Source: Caldicellulosiruptor hydrothermalis 108 (lineage in GTDB: Bacteria > Bacillota > Thermoanaerobacteria > Caldicellulosiruptorales > Caldicellulosiruptoraceae). From it: a DNA stretch of 64,000 bases. The position numbers and the translations under genes were made by a program. Positions within the stretch are counted from its first letter, which is position 1; each line of letters begins with the position of its first letter. The stretch lies in assembly GCF_000166355.1 (NCBI RefSeq), contig NC_014652.1, forward strand, positions 2,466,501 to 2,530,500. Reading direction: 5' to 3'. The notes beneath the pieces were generated by a model. It worked only from the letters and a program-made list of their open reading frames with translations. It made no database searches and was not told where the DNA came from. This document shows, piece after piece, positions 16,510-27,500 of the stretch.

Positions 16510-19041
16510 TTACCATCCAATATTACCACTACCTTTGTTGAGCGTAAAGTTGCTTCCCGCAGAATTGAGAAGACCGCCATATGTAGCACCAAAAATAACC
16601 ACAGAATTAAATGTTGCACTTCCTCGTGCATTACTTGCTATTTCTATGCCATAGGTTCCAGCCCCATTAATGTAAACGTTGTTAAACGATAAATTAGAAC
16701 CAACAGAATACGGCCCTTCAATAAATATCCCTTGGTAAGGAGTGTCATATATTTCTATACTTTGAATCCCTATAGTTGCATTGATATCTTGCTGAGCTGC
16801 ATTTATCCATATAGCTCCCCGGGCATAATTAAGATTCCATTCATAAGAACTTCCTCTTTCAATAGTGTTGTATCTTACAGTGGTCGTTCCGCTAAATGCA
16901 ACACAACTATAATTTGAACTTACTAAGATACCTCCACCAAAAGCTATAATGTCTTTTACAATGTTATATTCAACAACATTGTTTGCACCACCATATATTG
17001 CAATACCATTTGCAAGCCACGGACATTCTATTGTATTGTATTTAACAGTATTATTTTGTGAAGGATTGTTACTTATCCATGTTGCTGACCATATTGCAAT
17101 TGCATCGTCACCTGTATTCCTAATATGACATTGTTGAACAGTCGAATTTTTAGTACCTCCACACAAATTTATTCCATCAGCTAAAGTATTTCTAATCCTG
17201 CATCCTAATATTTGAATTCCATCAGTAGGATAGTTTACCCATATTCCGCACTTTACGTGTTCAATCCATATATTTTGAATAATTGATCCAGTCCCCGCAT
17301 TTCCATCAAACGCTGTTTCAGGTGCACTGTCAATACGTTGTGTTGTGTTACCATAAATAGCAAAATCATAAAATCTACAATTATTGCCATTTAAAGCAAA
17401 AGCAGCACCAGAGCCACGCAAGACAGAATACCACATTCCTGCACCTTTTATTGTCACATTATCTACAGTTATTGGTCCCCCACTTAGATCAAAGACACCA
17501 CTTGGTATCCACACTATTTTACCTTGAGCTTTTGCATCATTAATACAATTTATAATTGCTTGTTTATCATCAGTGCCATCATTAGGAGTAGCACCATAAG
17601 CAGTTATCGAGAGTGAATTAGAGGGCTGACTTATAGGCGCTGGAACATTTTCAAATTCAACAAAATCTATTATAAAATATGCTGCATTATCACCAGAATC
17701 TTTTTGTAATTTAATCTTTGTACCTGTAGAATAGGTGGTAGAGAACATTAATCGTACCTCATCAAAGAAATGATGCGCTTTGCCATCTGCTGGATTATTT
17801 GTCCAAGGATACTCTCCATATACCCACGCATATTTGGAAGTTAATTGAATATCTTGATAGTGAACATTATTTACATAAATACTTAAAGTTGCATTTAACC
17901 CTTGTCCATCTACGCTATCCGGAATGCAATATCGAATGACCATTGCATTAGCCGGCTCTGTAAGTGTAAACTCAATATATTGACCAGTATTGTCTAATTT
18001 TACTGCTCTTCTCCCAGATGCCTCTGATTGAATGTCTGTCCTATAAAGCACACTATACTGCATTATTGAAGCATTTGTTGAAGCATATTCAGCTTCGTGC
18101 TTAATAAAAGGCAAATTAGCTCCTCTGTCTTTTGGTTTAACTGTAATATAATCGATATTTATATTTCCACTATCAGTTGATTCATACTTTATTGTAATCG
18201 CATTGCTGCCCGCATTTAGCAACACAAATTCTGAAACATCAGCCCATGTATCCCAATTTGATAAATTTGGAAGTCTAAGTTGCTTTATTTTTCTGCCATT
18301 GACATAAAGAGAGACTGTTTTAATACTTCCAGTTGCATTAGCATACCTTATTGTCAATGTGTACTCTGTTTTCGTAAGAACCATAACATTAAATGTAGTT
18401 GTAGCACCCACAATCCAATAACCATCAACAAATCCCGTCCCCGAATAACCTGTATGGTCAAAATTCACTTTTGCTCCACCAGATAATATCGCATTCTCCG
18501 CTTCGTACTTTCCAGTAGATGAGGAAACATCATAATATACCTCAATTTCAGCAATTTGACCACCATTAGCTCCATTATTAGAATATATTTTTAGCCTCAC
18601 GTATCTGTAACTTTTATTGCTAAAAGTAATTGTAACTACATTCCCTGTATTAGGATCAAAATAGTATGATGCCCTTGCTACTATAGTCGAATATGAAGAA
18701 TTGTCGTTACTACCTAATATTTCTATATCTTGTGTTCTACCAGTGCTCCATGAAGGATTTAGTTTAAGAACTATTCTGTTAAATGTTTGTTGAGTTCCTA
18801 AATCGACAGTTAAAAGATTAGGATATGTGTTGCTCGAGGCTTCCCAATAAGTCTGGATATTGCCGTCATTAGCGTTTTGAGGTACAAATCCTTGAACATA
18901 ACTATTTGCTGTTATACTTTTGTTTTTTGCTAAATTTACTGAATCATCTGCTTTTACTTTTGGAACGTACAAACCAAGCAATAAAAATGCAATCATAACA
19001 AATGAAGTAATAACTGATAAAAGTTTTTTTAAGTTGACCAT
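16510..19041 (-). CDS. Secreted GH87 alpha-1,3-glucanase/mycodextranase-family enzyme
   Basis: 843 residues from the ATG at 19041 (a TTG one codon earlier is also possible; AGGAGG lies upstream). Signal peptide about 1-32. Then, in numbering from the TTG: an F5/8-type discoidin domain (36-172), a CBM6/35-like beta-sandwich opening with YEAENA (180-303), a second EAE-starting beta-sandwich (313-465), and a right-handed parallel beta-helix (477-844) opening with AYGATPNDGTDD, a pectate-lyase-like fold. The arrangement IRNTLADG (D623) and NTGDDA (D646, D647) matches the aspartates I associate with GH87 catalysis. No SLH or dockerin, so it is released or held only by its binding modules. GH87 enzymes cut alpha-1,3-glucan or nigeran. 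No TTAAYCRCTTAA site is seen just upstream. Confidence 0.85.
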   Translation of the reverse strand: MVNLKKLLSVITSFVMIAFLLLGLYVPKVKADDSVNLAKNKSITANSYVQGFVPQNANDGNIQTYWEASSNTYPNLLTVDLGTQQTFNRIVLKLNPSWSTGRTQDIEILGSNDNSSYSTIVARASYYFDPNTGNVVTITFSNKSYRYVRLKIYSNNGANGGQIAEIEVYYDVSSSTGKYEAENAILSGGAKVNFDHTGYSGTGFVDGYWIVGATTTFNVMVLTKTEYTLTIRYANATGSIKTVSLYVNGRKIKQLRLPNLSNWDTWADVSEFVLLNAGSNAITIKYESTDSGNINIDYITVKPKDRGANLPFIKHEAEYASTNASIMQYSVLYRTDIQSEASGRRAVKLDNTGQYIEFTLTEPANAMVIRYCIPDSVDGQGLNATLSIYVNNVHYQDIQLTSKYAWVYGEYPWTNNPADGKAHHFFDEVRLMFSTTYSTGTKIKLQKDSGDNAAYFIIDFVEFENVPAPISQPSNSLSITAYGATPNDGTDDKQAIINCINDAKAQGKIVWIPSGVFDLSGGPITVDNVTIKGAGMWYSVLRGSGAAFALNGNNCRFYDFAIYGNTTQRIDSAPETAFDGNAGTGSIIQNIWIEHVKCGIWVNYPTDGIQILGCRIRNTLADGINLCGGTKNSTVQQCHIRNTGDDAIAIWSATWISNNPSQNNTVKYNTIECPWLANGIAIYGGANNVVEYNIVKDIIAFGGGILVSSNYSCVAFSGTTTVRYNTIERGSSYEWNLNYARGAIWINAAQQDINATIGIQSIEIYDTPYQGIFIEGPYSVGSNLSFNNVYINGAGTYGIEIASNARGSATFNSVVIFGATYGGLLNSAGSNFTLNKGSGNIGW

Positions 19042-19116
19042 CAAACAAAACCTCCTCTTTTTTATATGAGTACTTTACTTTATATTTTAGTGTTTGTATA
19101 GAAGAATAAAATCCTG

Positions 19117-19140
19117 CTTTAGACTTAAGACTTTAGTCTT
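19117..19140. promoter_or_regulatory. Direct/inverted repeats upstream of the secreted GH87 gene
   Basis: CTTTAGACTT (19117-19126) and CTTTAGTCTT (19131-19140) are direct repeats 14 bp apart, and AAGACT-TT-AGTCTT (19127-19140) is an inverted repeat. They lie between the LuxR-type gene and the GH87 gene, about 75-100 bp before its start. Possible operator or a weak hairpin; no T-tract follows. Confidence 0.35.
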
Positions 19141-19151
19141 ATAAGTTTTTG

Positions 19152-19358
19152 TTAACTTTTTGAATTTAAATTTTTATAATACCAAGCAATTATTTTATAG
19201 CGGCTATCTACCTCAAGCTTCAACATAATGTTTTTAACATAAGTTTTTACAGTTTTTTCACTTATGTTTAAAATTACAGCTATTTCTTTGTTGGTCATAC
19301 CCTCCGCTATTAATTTTACAATTTCTCTTTCCCTATATGATAATTTATTTTTATTCAT
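19152..19358 (-). CDS. Stand-alone LuxR/GerE-type DNA-binding protein
   Basis: 68 residues made up almost entirely of a LuxR C-terminal helix-turn-helix: LSYREREIVKLIAEGMTN then KEIAVILNISEKTVKTYVKNI. There is no receiver, PAS or autoinducer domain, as in GerE-like proteins. It follows the chemoreceptor by 40 bp on the same strand and precedes the secreted GH87, so it may regulate that gene. RBS is modest (GGGGAAAG). Confidence 0.85.
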   Translation of the reverse strand: MNKNKLSYREREIVKLIAEGMTNKEIAVILNISEKTVKTYVKNIMLKLEVDSRYKIIAWYYKNLNSKS

Positions 19359-19398
19359 TTTTCAACTTTCCCCACATATTTTATAAATGTAAATTTTT

Positions 19399-21513
19399 TC
19401 AAAACTTAAATACTTTAGTAGATTCCTGTAGTTCTCCTGTAACAGCATTCAACTTCTCAGTCATACGATATAATTCTTCTACAGATGCTACCTGCTCTTC
19501 TATTGCAGCATAAATTTCTTCGGAAGAAGCAGCAGTTTGTTCAGAAATTAAGGAAATATTCTTGATAGACTCGATAATTATATTTTTTTCATTATTTATA
19601 GTTATTACAGACTCATTAACTTTTTCAATATCCAATAATAATTTATCCATTTCGTTTTTTATATTTAAAAAAGCTTTTGAGACATGTTCAACCACATTGT
19701 ATTGTTCCTTTACTATTTCTTCAAAGACACCTTTCACTTGTTGGGTTTTTTTAGATTGTTCGATTATCTTTTTAAGCATTGTTTCTGCCTCACGAGTTGC
19801 AGTTTTAGACTGATCAGCAAGCTTTCTAATTTCAGACGCAACAACAGCAAATCCACGACCCATATCGCCAGCTTTTGCAGCCTCTATCGAAGCATTCAAT
19901 GCTAATAATTTTGTTTGTTCTGTTATAGAATTTAAAACCTTTATAACCTTTTCAATTGAGTGGATATTAGCAATCAAACTCTCTAAATTTATCATCATGT
20001 CATTGCTTGCCCGCACAGTATTTTGAGTAACACCATTGAGAGAAGAAAAAGCACTTTCACCTTTTTCGGTTATTGAATTTATAAAACAGCTATAATCTTT
20101 CATTTTATTAATTGAGTGAGCAATTATTTCAATCTTTTCACCAAATCTATTTACTATTGTATAAATATTTGAAATCTCCTTTGCTTGTTCATTAGCACCA
20201 TCTGTGATGTGTTCAACTACTTTAGAGATTTCTGTAGCAGCAGAAGATGTTTCAGCAGACACAGCCTTTATCGCTGAGACACTTTCCACTACTCTCTCGA
20301 TTACTTTGACAACATCTATTATCAATTTCTTTAGTTTTTCAATCATTTCATTAAAACTATCTACTAATATACCTATTTCATCGTTCCTCTTTATACTAAC
20401 TTTTACACTAAGATCACCTTTTTGTGTTAAAGAAAAAGTCTTAGCTACTTTCTTTATATCATTTGCAATTCTTAAAGCAAATAAACTTCCAACACCAATA
20501 GCAGCAATTGTAAAAATAATTGTTGCTATTATAACCATCATTAATAATACGCGGGTTGAATTAGTTATAGAACTTAGTGCCACAATACCAACTATATACC
20601 AGCCACTATTATACAGTTTATTAAATGTAATCAAAAATTCTCTCTCTTCGTAACTGGTTGTTAACGAGCCAGATTTCACTCCCTTTTGTCCTAATTCTAA
20701 AATTCTCTTTACAAAATTAGTCTCTTTATTCGGAATGCTTTTAAATTGGTCTGACCATTTAGAAGGTACAATCATATCTCCTTCTGGTGAAATTGCCAGC
20801 ATATATCCTCCATTTTGAGCCAAATGAGAATTTTGTAAAGCTTCCTTAAACCAATCTAAACTAACATCAAGCAAGATAACACCAATTGTCCTTAAAGTCA
20901 GTGTATCTTTCAATGCAATAGCAACTGAAAAAGCATAAGGAGGTATTTCATTTACCCCGCTTTTATTGATTTTCTCGTCAAAATCTTTAAAATGATCTTT
21001 TAAAATTATTGGTTCATCTGACTGTATCACTGCTTGATACCAAGTCGATGACTTGAGATTTTCAAAATTTACCTCTTCTAATGACATAATTGGATATGTA
21101 AGAGAATTATCTTTTCCTACCAAAATATAACCACTTGAAAACATTGGATTGGCTATCATAATATTTTGAAAGAGTTTGTTGGCTTCTTCTTTCAACTTGT
21201 AAATATCCACTTTCCCTTGCATATCCTGTCGAGCTTGAGAGTAATAATTTTGAATAGCTTCACTTTGCATTATTTCAGCAATTTTATTCTTTGCAGTACT
21301 AAAAATATTCTCAAAATAATCTGAGGAGGCTTGAGTGGTTATTAAATATGACCTTTTAGTTTCTTTTATTAAAGAATTTACAGATAGCGAAATAGACAAG
21401 GTAGAAACTAAAATAACAGGTATAAAAACAACCAAAAAAACAAGCAGTGTCAATTTATTGGTTATACTCATTTTTCTCATTACTCTAAAAAATACATTTT
21501 CTTTTCCATCCAT
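19399..21513 (-). CDS. Methyl-accepting chemotaxis protein with Cache-type sensor
   Basis: 704 residues from the ATG at 21513 (AGAGGTG 12 nt upstream; the longer reading uses a TTG without a good site). TM1 about residues 20-45, an extracellular region of roughly 270 residues with double-Cache character ([37 protein letters not shown]), TM2 near 325-350, HAMP, and a cytoplasmic coiled coil with the invariant hairpin tip ([28 protein letters not shown] split by the turn). Located between two GH87 enzymes, so its ligand is plausibly an alpha-glucan fragment. It follows the giant GH87 gene across a terminator-like hairpin. Confidence 0.92.
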   Translation of the reverse strand: MDGKENVFFRVMRKMSITNKLTLLVFLVVFIPVILVSTLSISLSVNSLIKETKRSYLITTQASSDYFENIFSTAKNKIAEIMQSEAIQNYYSQARQDMQGKVDIYKLKEEANKLFQNIMIANPMFSSGYILVGKDNSLTYPIMSLEEVNFENLKSSTWYQAVIQSDEPIILKDHFKDFDEKINKSGVNEIPPYAFSVAIALKDTLTLRTIGVILLDVSLDWFKEALQNSHLAQNGGYMLAISPEGDMIVPSKWSDQFKSIPNKETNFVKRILELGQKGVKSGSLTTSYEEREFLITFNKLYNSGWYIVGIVALSSITNSTRVLLMMVIIATIIFTIAAIGVGSLFALRIANDIKKVAKTFSLTQKGDLSVKVSIKRNDEIGILVDSFNEMIEKLKKLIIDVVKVIERVVESVSAIKAVSAETSSAATEISKVVEHITDGANEQAKEISNIYTIVNRFGEKIEIIAHSINKMKDYSCFINSITEKGESAFSSLNGVTQNTVRASNDMMINLESLIANIHSIEKVIKVLNSITEQTKLLALNASIEAAKAGDMGRGFAVVASEIRKLADQSKTATREAETMLKKIIEQSKKTQQVKGVFEEIVKEQYNVVEHVSKAFLNIKNEMDKLLLDIEKVNESVITINNEKNIIIESIKNISLISEQTAASSEEIYAAIEEQVASVEELYRMTEKLNAVTGELQESTKVFKF

Positions 21514-21551
21514 GATTGCATTTTTCACCTCTTTGTCGCACAAAATCTTAT

Positions 21552-21592
21552 ATTTTCCCCTGCACTATCAGTAAAATAGCGCAGGGGAAAAT
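21552..21592 (-). terminator. Hairpin after the giant GH87 gene
   Basis: ATTTTCCCCTGC (21552-21563) and GCAGGGGAAAAT (21581-21592) are a perfect 12-bp stem with a 17-nt loop, directly after the stop at 21599 and before the chemoreceptor. T residues are inside the stem rather than after it, so readthrough into the chemoreceptor is possible. Confidence 0.65.
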
Positions 21593-21598
21593 TCCTAT

Positions 21599-24500
21599 TT
21601 AATTAGCTAAATTAGCAATAGTTAAAAATCGAACAAGCATAACTGCTGCCTCTGCCCTCGTTGCGAAATCTTTCGGTGCTAATAACTCAAAGGTCTTTCC
21701 TTTTATTAAACCAAGTTGGATTGCAGTTGATACATATTGTTTTGCCCAGGGGCTTATATAATAGCTATCAGCAAACCTTGCCAAATTCTCTTGAGTATTA
21801 ATTAATTTAAATTTGTTATTCAATACACTCAATGTCCTTATTATCATCGCTACCATTTGTTCACGAGTAATGTAATCATTAGGCCTAAATGTTCCGTCGT
21901 TAAAGCCATTTACTAGGCCCAAATTAACTGCTGTGTTTATAGAATTTGTATACCAATCTTTCTCATCAATATCTTTAAATTTTATCTTATCTTTCGAATT
22001 TATCCATAAGCCTAATGCTCTGACTAACATTGTTACAAATTCTGCTCTTGTTATGTTCCTTTGAGGTGCAAATTCATTTTGTCTTATGCCATTTACTATT
22101 AGCTTATTGTTCAAAAGCTCAATTTCTTTAGCAGCCCAATGTCCATTAATATCGTTAAAACTCTTATTGTTTTTTACTACAACAAATATTCCTATCGTAT
22201 TACCAAAAATTCTTACATTCATCTTGTTATCCGATATATCAAATATGCTTGGTGTAGGAATTATTAAGTTATTATACACATCAATAAATACTGTCGAGAG
22301 TTTCTCTTTAGTAATTTGCTTTTCAAGAGCTATATTCTTAGTAATTGTAAATAACCCAATTCTATCTACATTGATCGTTTTATCAGCAGAAGTGAGGTAA
22401 ATCTCAAAATTTATTGGTTTCTCTATTGCTTCTAATCCAGAGCTTTTTAGGATTTTGTTCACTATATCAATAATTTTTTGTTCCGGTTTTGTAATTTTAA
22501 TGTTTAAAACGAGATTATTGGATGCCATAGATTTAAGAATATTTTTCTTTAAATCCTCAATAAAATTCACAGGGATTTCAATGCTCGTGTTCTGGTACTT
22601 CACCTCTATTAAAGTACTTGCATTTTCTACTTTTGCTAAATTAAAGGCATTTTCTGGCAATGTTAATGTATTATTGAAGCCATACTTTTCTACATCTAAT
22701 GATATCTTCTGTACCTTATTCTTTATTGCTTCTTCAATAAGATTTACCATTTCTTTTTCTACTATTTTTTCTTCCTTTTCACCTTCAAACCTTACATTAT
22801 TCTCCTTTTCTTCATTTGCCACGTTATTTTTTTGTTCAAAGTAAAAAGTTTGAACAGTATTTCCACTATCCCCAACTTCTTTTGGTATTCTCACCAATAA
22901 GGTAAGTGGTTGAGGAGATAAATTGCCAGTATTGTCAATAGCATATAGTTTAAAAAGATACTCTTGACCACTTGTTAGATTTTTAATTGTAAAGTTTTTA
23001 TAAGTACTTTTCAATGTCACCATGGAATCATTCCATATAAGTTTATAATAAGTTACCAAACCATTATCAACTGCTGCTGGAAATTGCAGAGTTACACTAT
23101 TTGAGGTTACCTCTTTTACGCTCAGCTTGCCTCCTTCTGCCCATGATGGAAAAACCATATCGTTTGTTAGTAAAGGTGTAAAATATCGTGAACCATTGAA
23201 AAATTCATTTATTTTAGTATTTAAAATTGTATTATTTCTGAATATTCCTGATCCTTTTGCAGTACTTAAAATATTTATCCCCCAAGTTCCAGTTTGATTT
23301 ATAATATTATTTTCAAAAGTAAAGTTGTTTAAACTGTTTGACCCATTTATTGATATACCTTGATAAGTACTGTCCAAAATTTCATTGCTTCTCACAATAA
23401 TTTCTCCGTTTATATCCATACCAGCACAGTTTACCCATATTGCTCCAAAATCTTGATTGAAATTCCATTCGCGTCCTCCGCATCTTATCAATCTATTTCG
23501 TTCAATGTACAAAAATCCCTCAAAGGGATAAGGATGATAATCTATTTTCGAACTAATATTTATTCCACCGCCAAAAGCAATAGTATCAACTAATAAATTG
23601 TCAGACACAATATTGTTTTTACCTCCATAAATTCCTATATTGCTTGCTAACCATGGCATTTCAATAGTGTTAAATCTTACTATATTGCCTTCAACATTAT
23701 GGGTAACGTCATCTGGATTATTTGGATCTTTTTGAGCCCATAGTGCAATTCCATCATCCCCAGTATATCTTATATGAGTATTTTCAATCATAGAATATTT
23801 GGTACCATAGGTTAAGTTAATACCATCTGCATATGTGTTTCTTATTCTACAACCCGAAATGTAAACATTATTCCCATTGTTTATCCAAATCCCTACCTTG
23901 GAATGTTCAATCCAAAGATTCTGGATAGTAATATTTTTTATAGTAGTAGCATTATAATCACTTTCAATTGCTGCCGGATGAGAGTCAATTCTGGTAGTCT
24001 CTTCGCCTTCGATAGATAAATCATATATTCCCACATTATCTCCTACAATTAAAAATGTTGCATATTTACCTTTCAGTACTGTGTACCACATACCTGCTCC
24101 GCGAATAACCACATTGTCTAACGCAATTTTTTCACTATCAAAGTTAAATGTACCTTCTGGAATCCATACACCTTTATGCTGTGATTTTGCAGTTTCAATG
24201 CAATTAACCAGTGCTTGAGTATCATCAATATTATCATTTGGGATTGCTCCGAAATCTAATATTGATATATAGTTTTCAGGCATTGAATAGGGCTTAGGAA
24301 CAATCTCAGTTTCTATAAAATCTATATAATAGTATTCCGCTGAACAGTTTTCGTCCTTTTTAAGTGTAATAACTGTTCCAGCTGGCATATAATTATCCAA
24401 AATAACGCGAACCTCTTCAAAAAATCTGTGGGGATTACCTTGTTTAGGATCATCAGACCATGGAAATACTCCATATACCCAACTATGTTCAGAAGACAGT

Positions 24501-27500
24501 ATTATGCTCTTTGAGAATTCACCATTAATATAAAGGTTTATTGGTGCTTCAATACCGCCACCCTCTGAACTATCTGGAATACAATATCTTATTACAATCG
24601 CGTTTGCTGGTTTTGTTAAAACAAAGTTTATATAATGACCGTTCTGAAAAAGTTTTACAGCTCTTCGACCTGAAGCTTCCGATGCAATTGTCCTATATGT
24701 TCTATCTTGTTCGATTATTTCTCCATTAGTAACAGCATTTTCAGCTTCATATCTTGTAAAATTAATAGTAGCGCCATTAGATGAATTATTTATACAGTTT
24801 GGCACTTCAATGTAATCGATAAACACATTACCACTATCATCTTCATCATACTGAAGCATTATTGTATTTAAACCTTGACGGAGGAATATATTATCCACAA
24901 TACTATTCCATTTTGTCCAGCTACCAGTTTGTGAAAATGAAACCTTTTTCTCTTTTATTCCATTAGCGTATAAGGTCAATGTTTTTAAAGAATTAGTTCC
25001 ATTAGAATACCCAATAACCACTTTATATAAACCTTCAGAAGGAACATTAACGTTAAATACAATCCTAGAACCTTGCATGTCAAGCCCAGCTACATATCCA
25101 GCTCCTGAATATCCTTCGTTATCCTTACTTACACAAGCTCCTCCGCTATAAAATGCCTCTTCTGCTTCAAATCGAGGATTGATGTAATTCAAAATTGGGG
25201 TAATTTGTTCAGTGTTTTTAGAAATACTCTCATTGTTGGGAACCTCAAAATTTTCTGGAGCTTCCTCAAACGCCCATTTAGCGCTCCCCAATTCATTTGA
25301 AACCAATGAACATTCAACATAACCAGCCTGATTTTCAATATTAATGTAATCAGTTTCTCTCTCTGGCATGTTACTTTTTATTAATACATAATTTGTTGCA
25401 TCTGAAACTTCAATTATCCAATTTGCACCTTCTTTTATCATCTCTTGAGGCAAAGCTTCAACATACCTTGTTTTATTATCAATACTAATATAGTGTCCTG
25501 TTACCCTATTCTTTATCTTAGCAATACCATTTTCTATTTCTATTTTCCAATGTGCTCGTCCATCATTTGGAGGATTATTACCATATAGGATAACTCCATT
25601 TAAATTCTCATACAAGTAACTTCCAGTTAAATTATTTTTTATTCTCACATAACCAGTCGGAATACTAAAAGGAATTTCACAATTAACTGGTTCTAATGTC
25701 CACTGAACTTTTTGAGAATTTGATGAAACGTTATTATTACAATAAACATAATCAGTATTTTCTTCTACATGTATATAGCACTCACTTCTGTATACATTTT
25801 GCAAACTGTATACATTATCCCCAACTGAATTAATTGTCCATAAAGCACTCATCCAATCATCTTGAATATTCATACTCTCTAATGGATCTACCATCTCATT
25901 ACCATTTAAAAGACTTTCCACCGCTAAATAATGTCCTGTTGCTCTATTCTTTATACGTTTTGCATTTCCAAATATTTCGATTAGCCAATGAGATACAGGG
26001 TTGTTAACATCTACTGTAGGGCTAAATCTCACTCTTCCATCCTTATCTTCATACATATACCCATTGTTATAAACACTTTTTATTCGGACATACTGCTGGT
26101 TTACATTAGCTGGAATAAACATCCATTGAGGACTACCCCAGGACGGATCTATTTGAGTACATTGTGCATAACCTTTCTTAGCTTCTACATTTATATATTG
26201 ATTTGGATTTGAGGGATTTTGAATGACTACATAACCAGTTTTTGTTCCATATTCAATGTTCCATTGAGCTGATAAATCATTCGGATCTACACTTGACACT
26301 TCCACATAGTCCATATTATTTTTAATGTTTATATAATGACCACTCTTTTTATTTCGAAGCCTGTAATATTCCCCCTGTTTTTCTACTGCCCACTGGACAC
26401 TTTCATCATTTTTATTGATATTACCATATATAAGTTTACCTTCCTTTTCCATCAAATATAGTTTGGTCCAATAATTCTTTATCAACCAATACTCTGATCC
26501 ACTAAAATCTGGTTTTTCAACAGGTTTACTCACTATAGGTTCATCCAGTGTTCTGAAATTCCATTTCATACTACCCCAAGTAGGATTAACATCACTACAT
26601 TGAAGAGTTCCTAACTGATCCTCAACATGGAGACCAAAATTGGGATACAAGTTTTGATCAGCAACAGTCATGATATTATAACTATTACCTTGTGGCTTTA
26701 ATTGCCAAAGGAATGTATTTTTATCTTGCCATTGACTACATTTTACAACATCAGCCCAATACCCATTAGAATATGTCTTGTCAACAATCTTATGACCTTC
26801 GATATTAATATAATTACCTGTTGCTTTGTTCTTAATCCTATAATTACCATTGTATTCTTCAATCATCCAAATAAATCTTTCATCTTCTGAATTAGGAGTT
26901 CCATATTTTACAATACCATTATCATCATATAAATACTCATATTGTTTCCATTCATTTTGAATACGATAATATTGGTTTGGAACAATTTCAGGCGGTTGCG
27001 TACCTGTTGGTGGCTCTGGACTACCTAAATTGCTGTTATCATAATTCGTTGCATCTCTAAATACCCAATGAGCTGAACCCCATGTCTCCTGCGCCCAGTT
27101 GCTCACATGTGCTACTCCATCATCCTGCTCTATATGCAATACATAGTTACTATTCAGCTCACTTTTAACTACATATGTCCCTTGGTCATAGTCCCCTTCA
27201 AATAACTTTATCTCAAATCTGGCACTCGCCCAGTCCTCTTGTATCTCACTACACTTGAGTGGCGGATTACTCCCATACTCCTGTCCCTCTATGTTCATGT
27301 AATGCCCTGTTGCTCTGTTCCTTATCCTATACTTCCCATTTCCTGCATCCTCTATCACCCAGTGTGACCTCATATCAAATATATCCGGCGTCCCATATGC
27401 TACCTGATTATTACTATCTTCATACAAATATTGACCCGCTTTGTATTTGTTCTCTATTCGATAAATAACACTGCCAGTAATAACTTTTATGTTGCCGTCT

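Noticed and set aside
21552-21592. Hairpin before the chemoreceptor as a riboswitch
   Set aside because: It is a simple 12-bp stem of terminator shape directly after a stop codon, with no conserved aptamer core.
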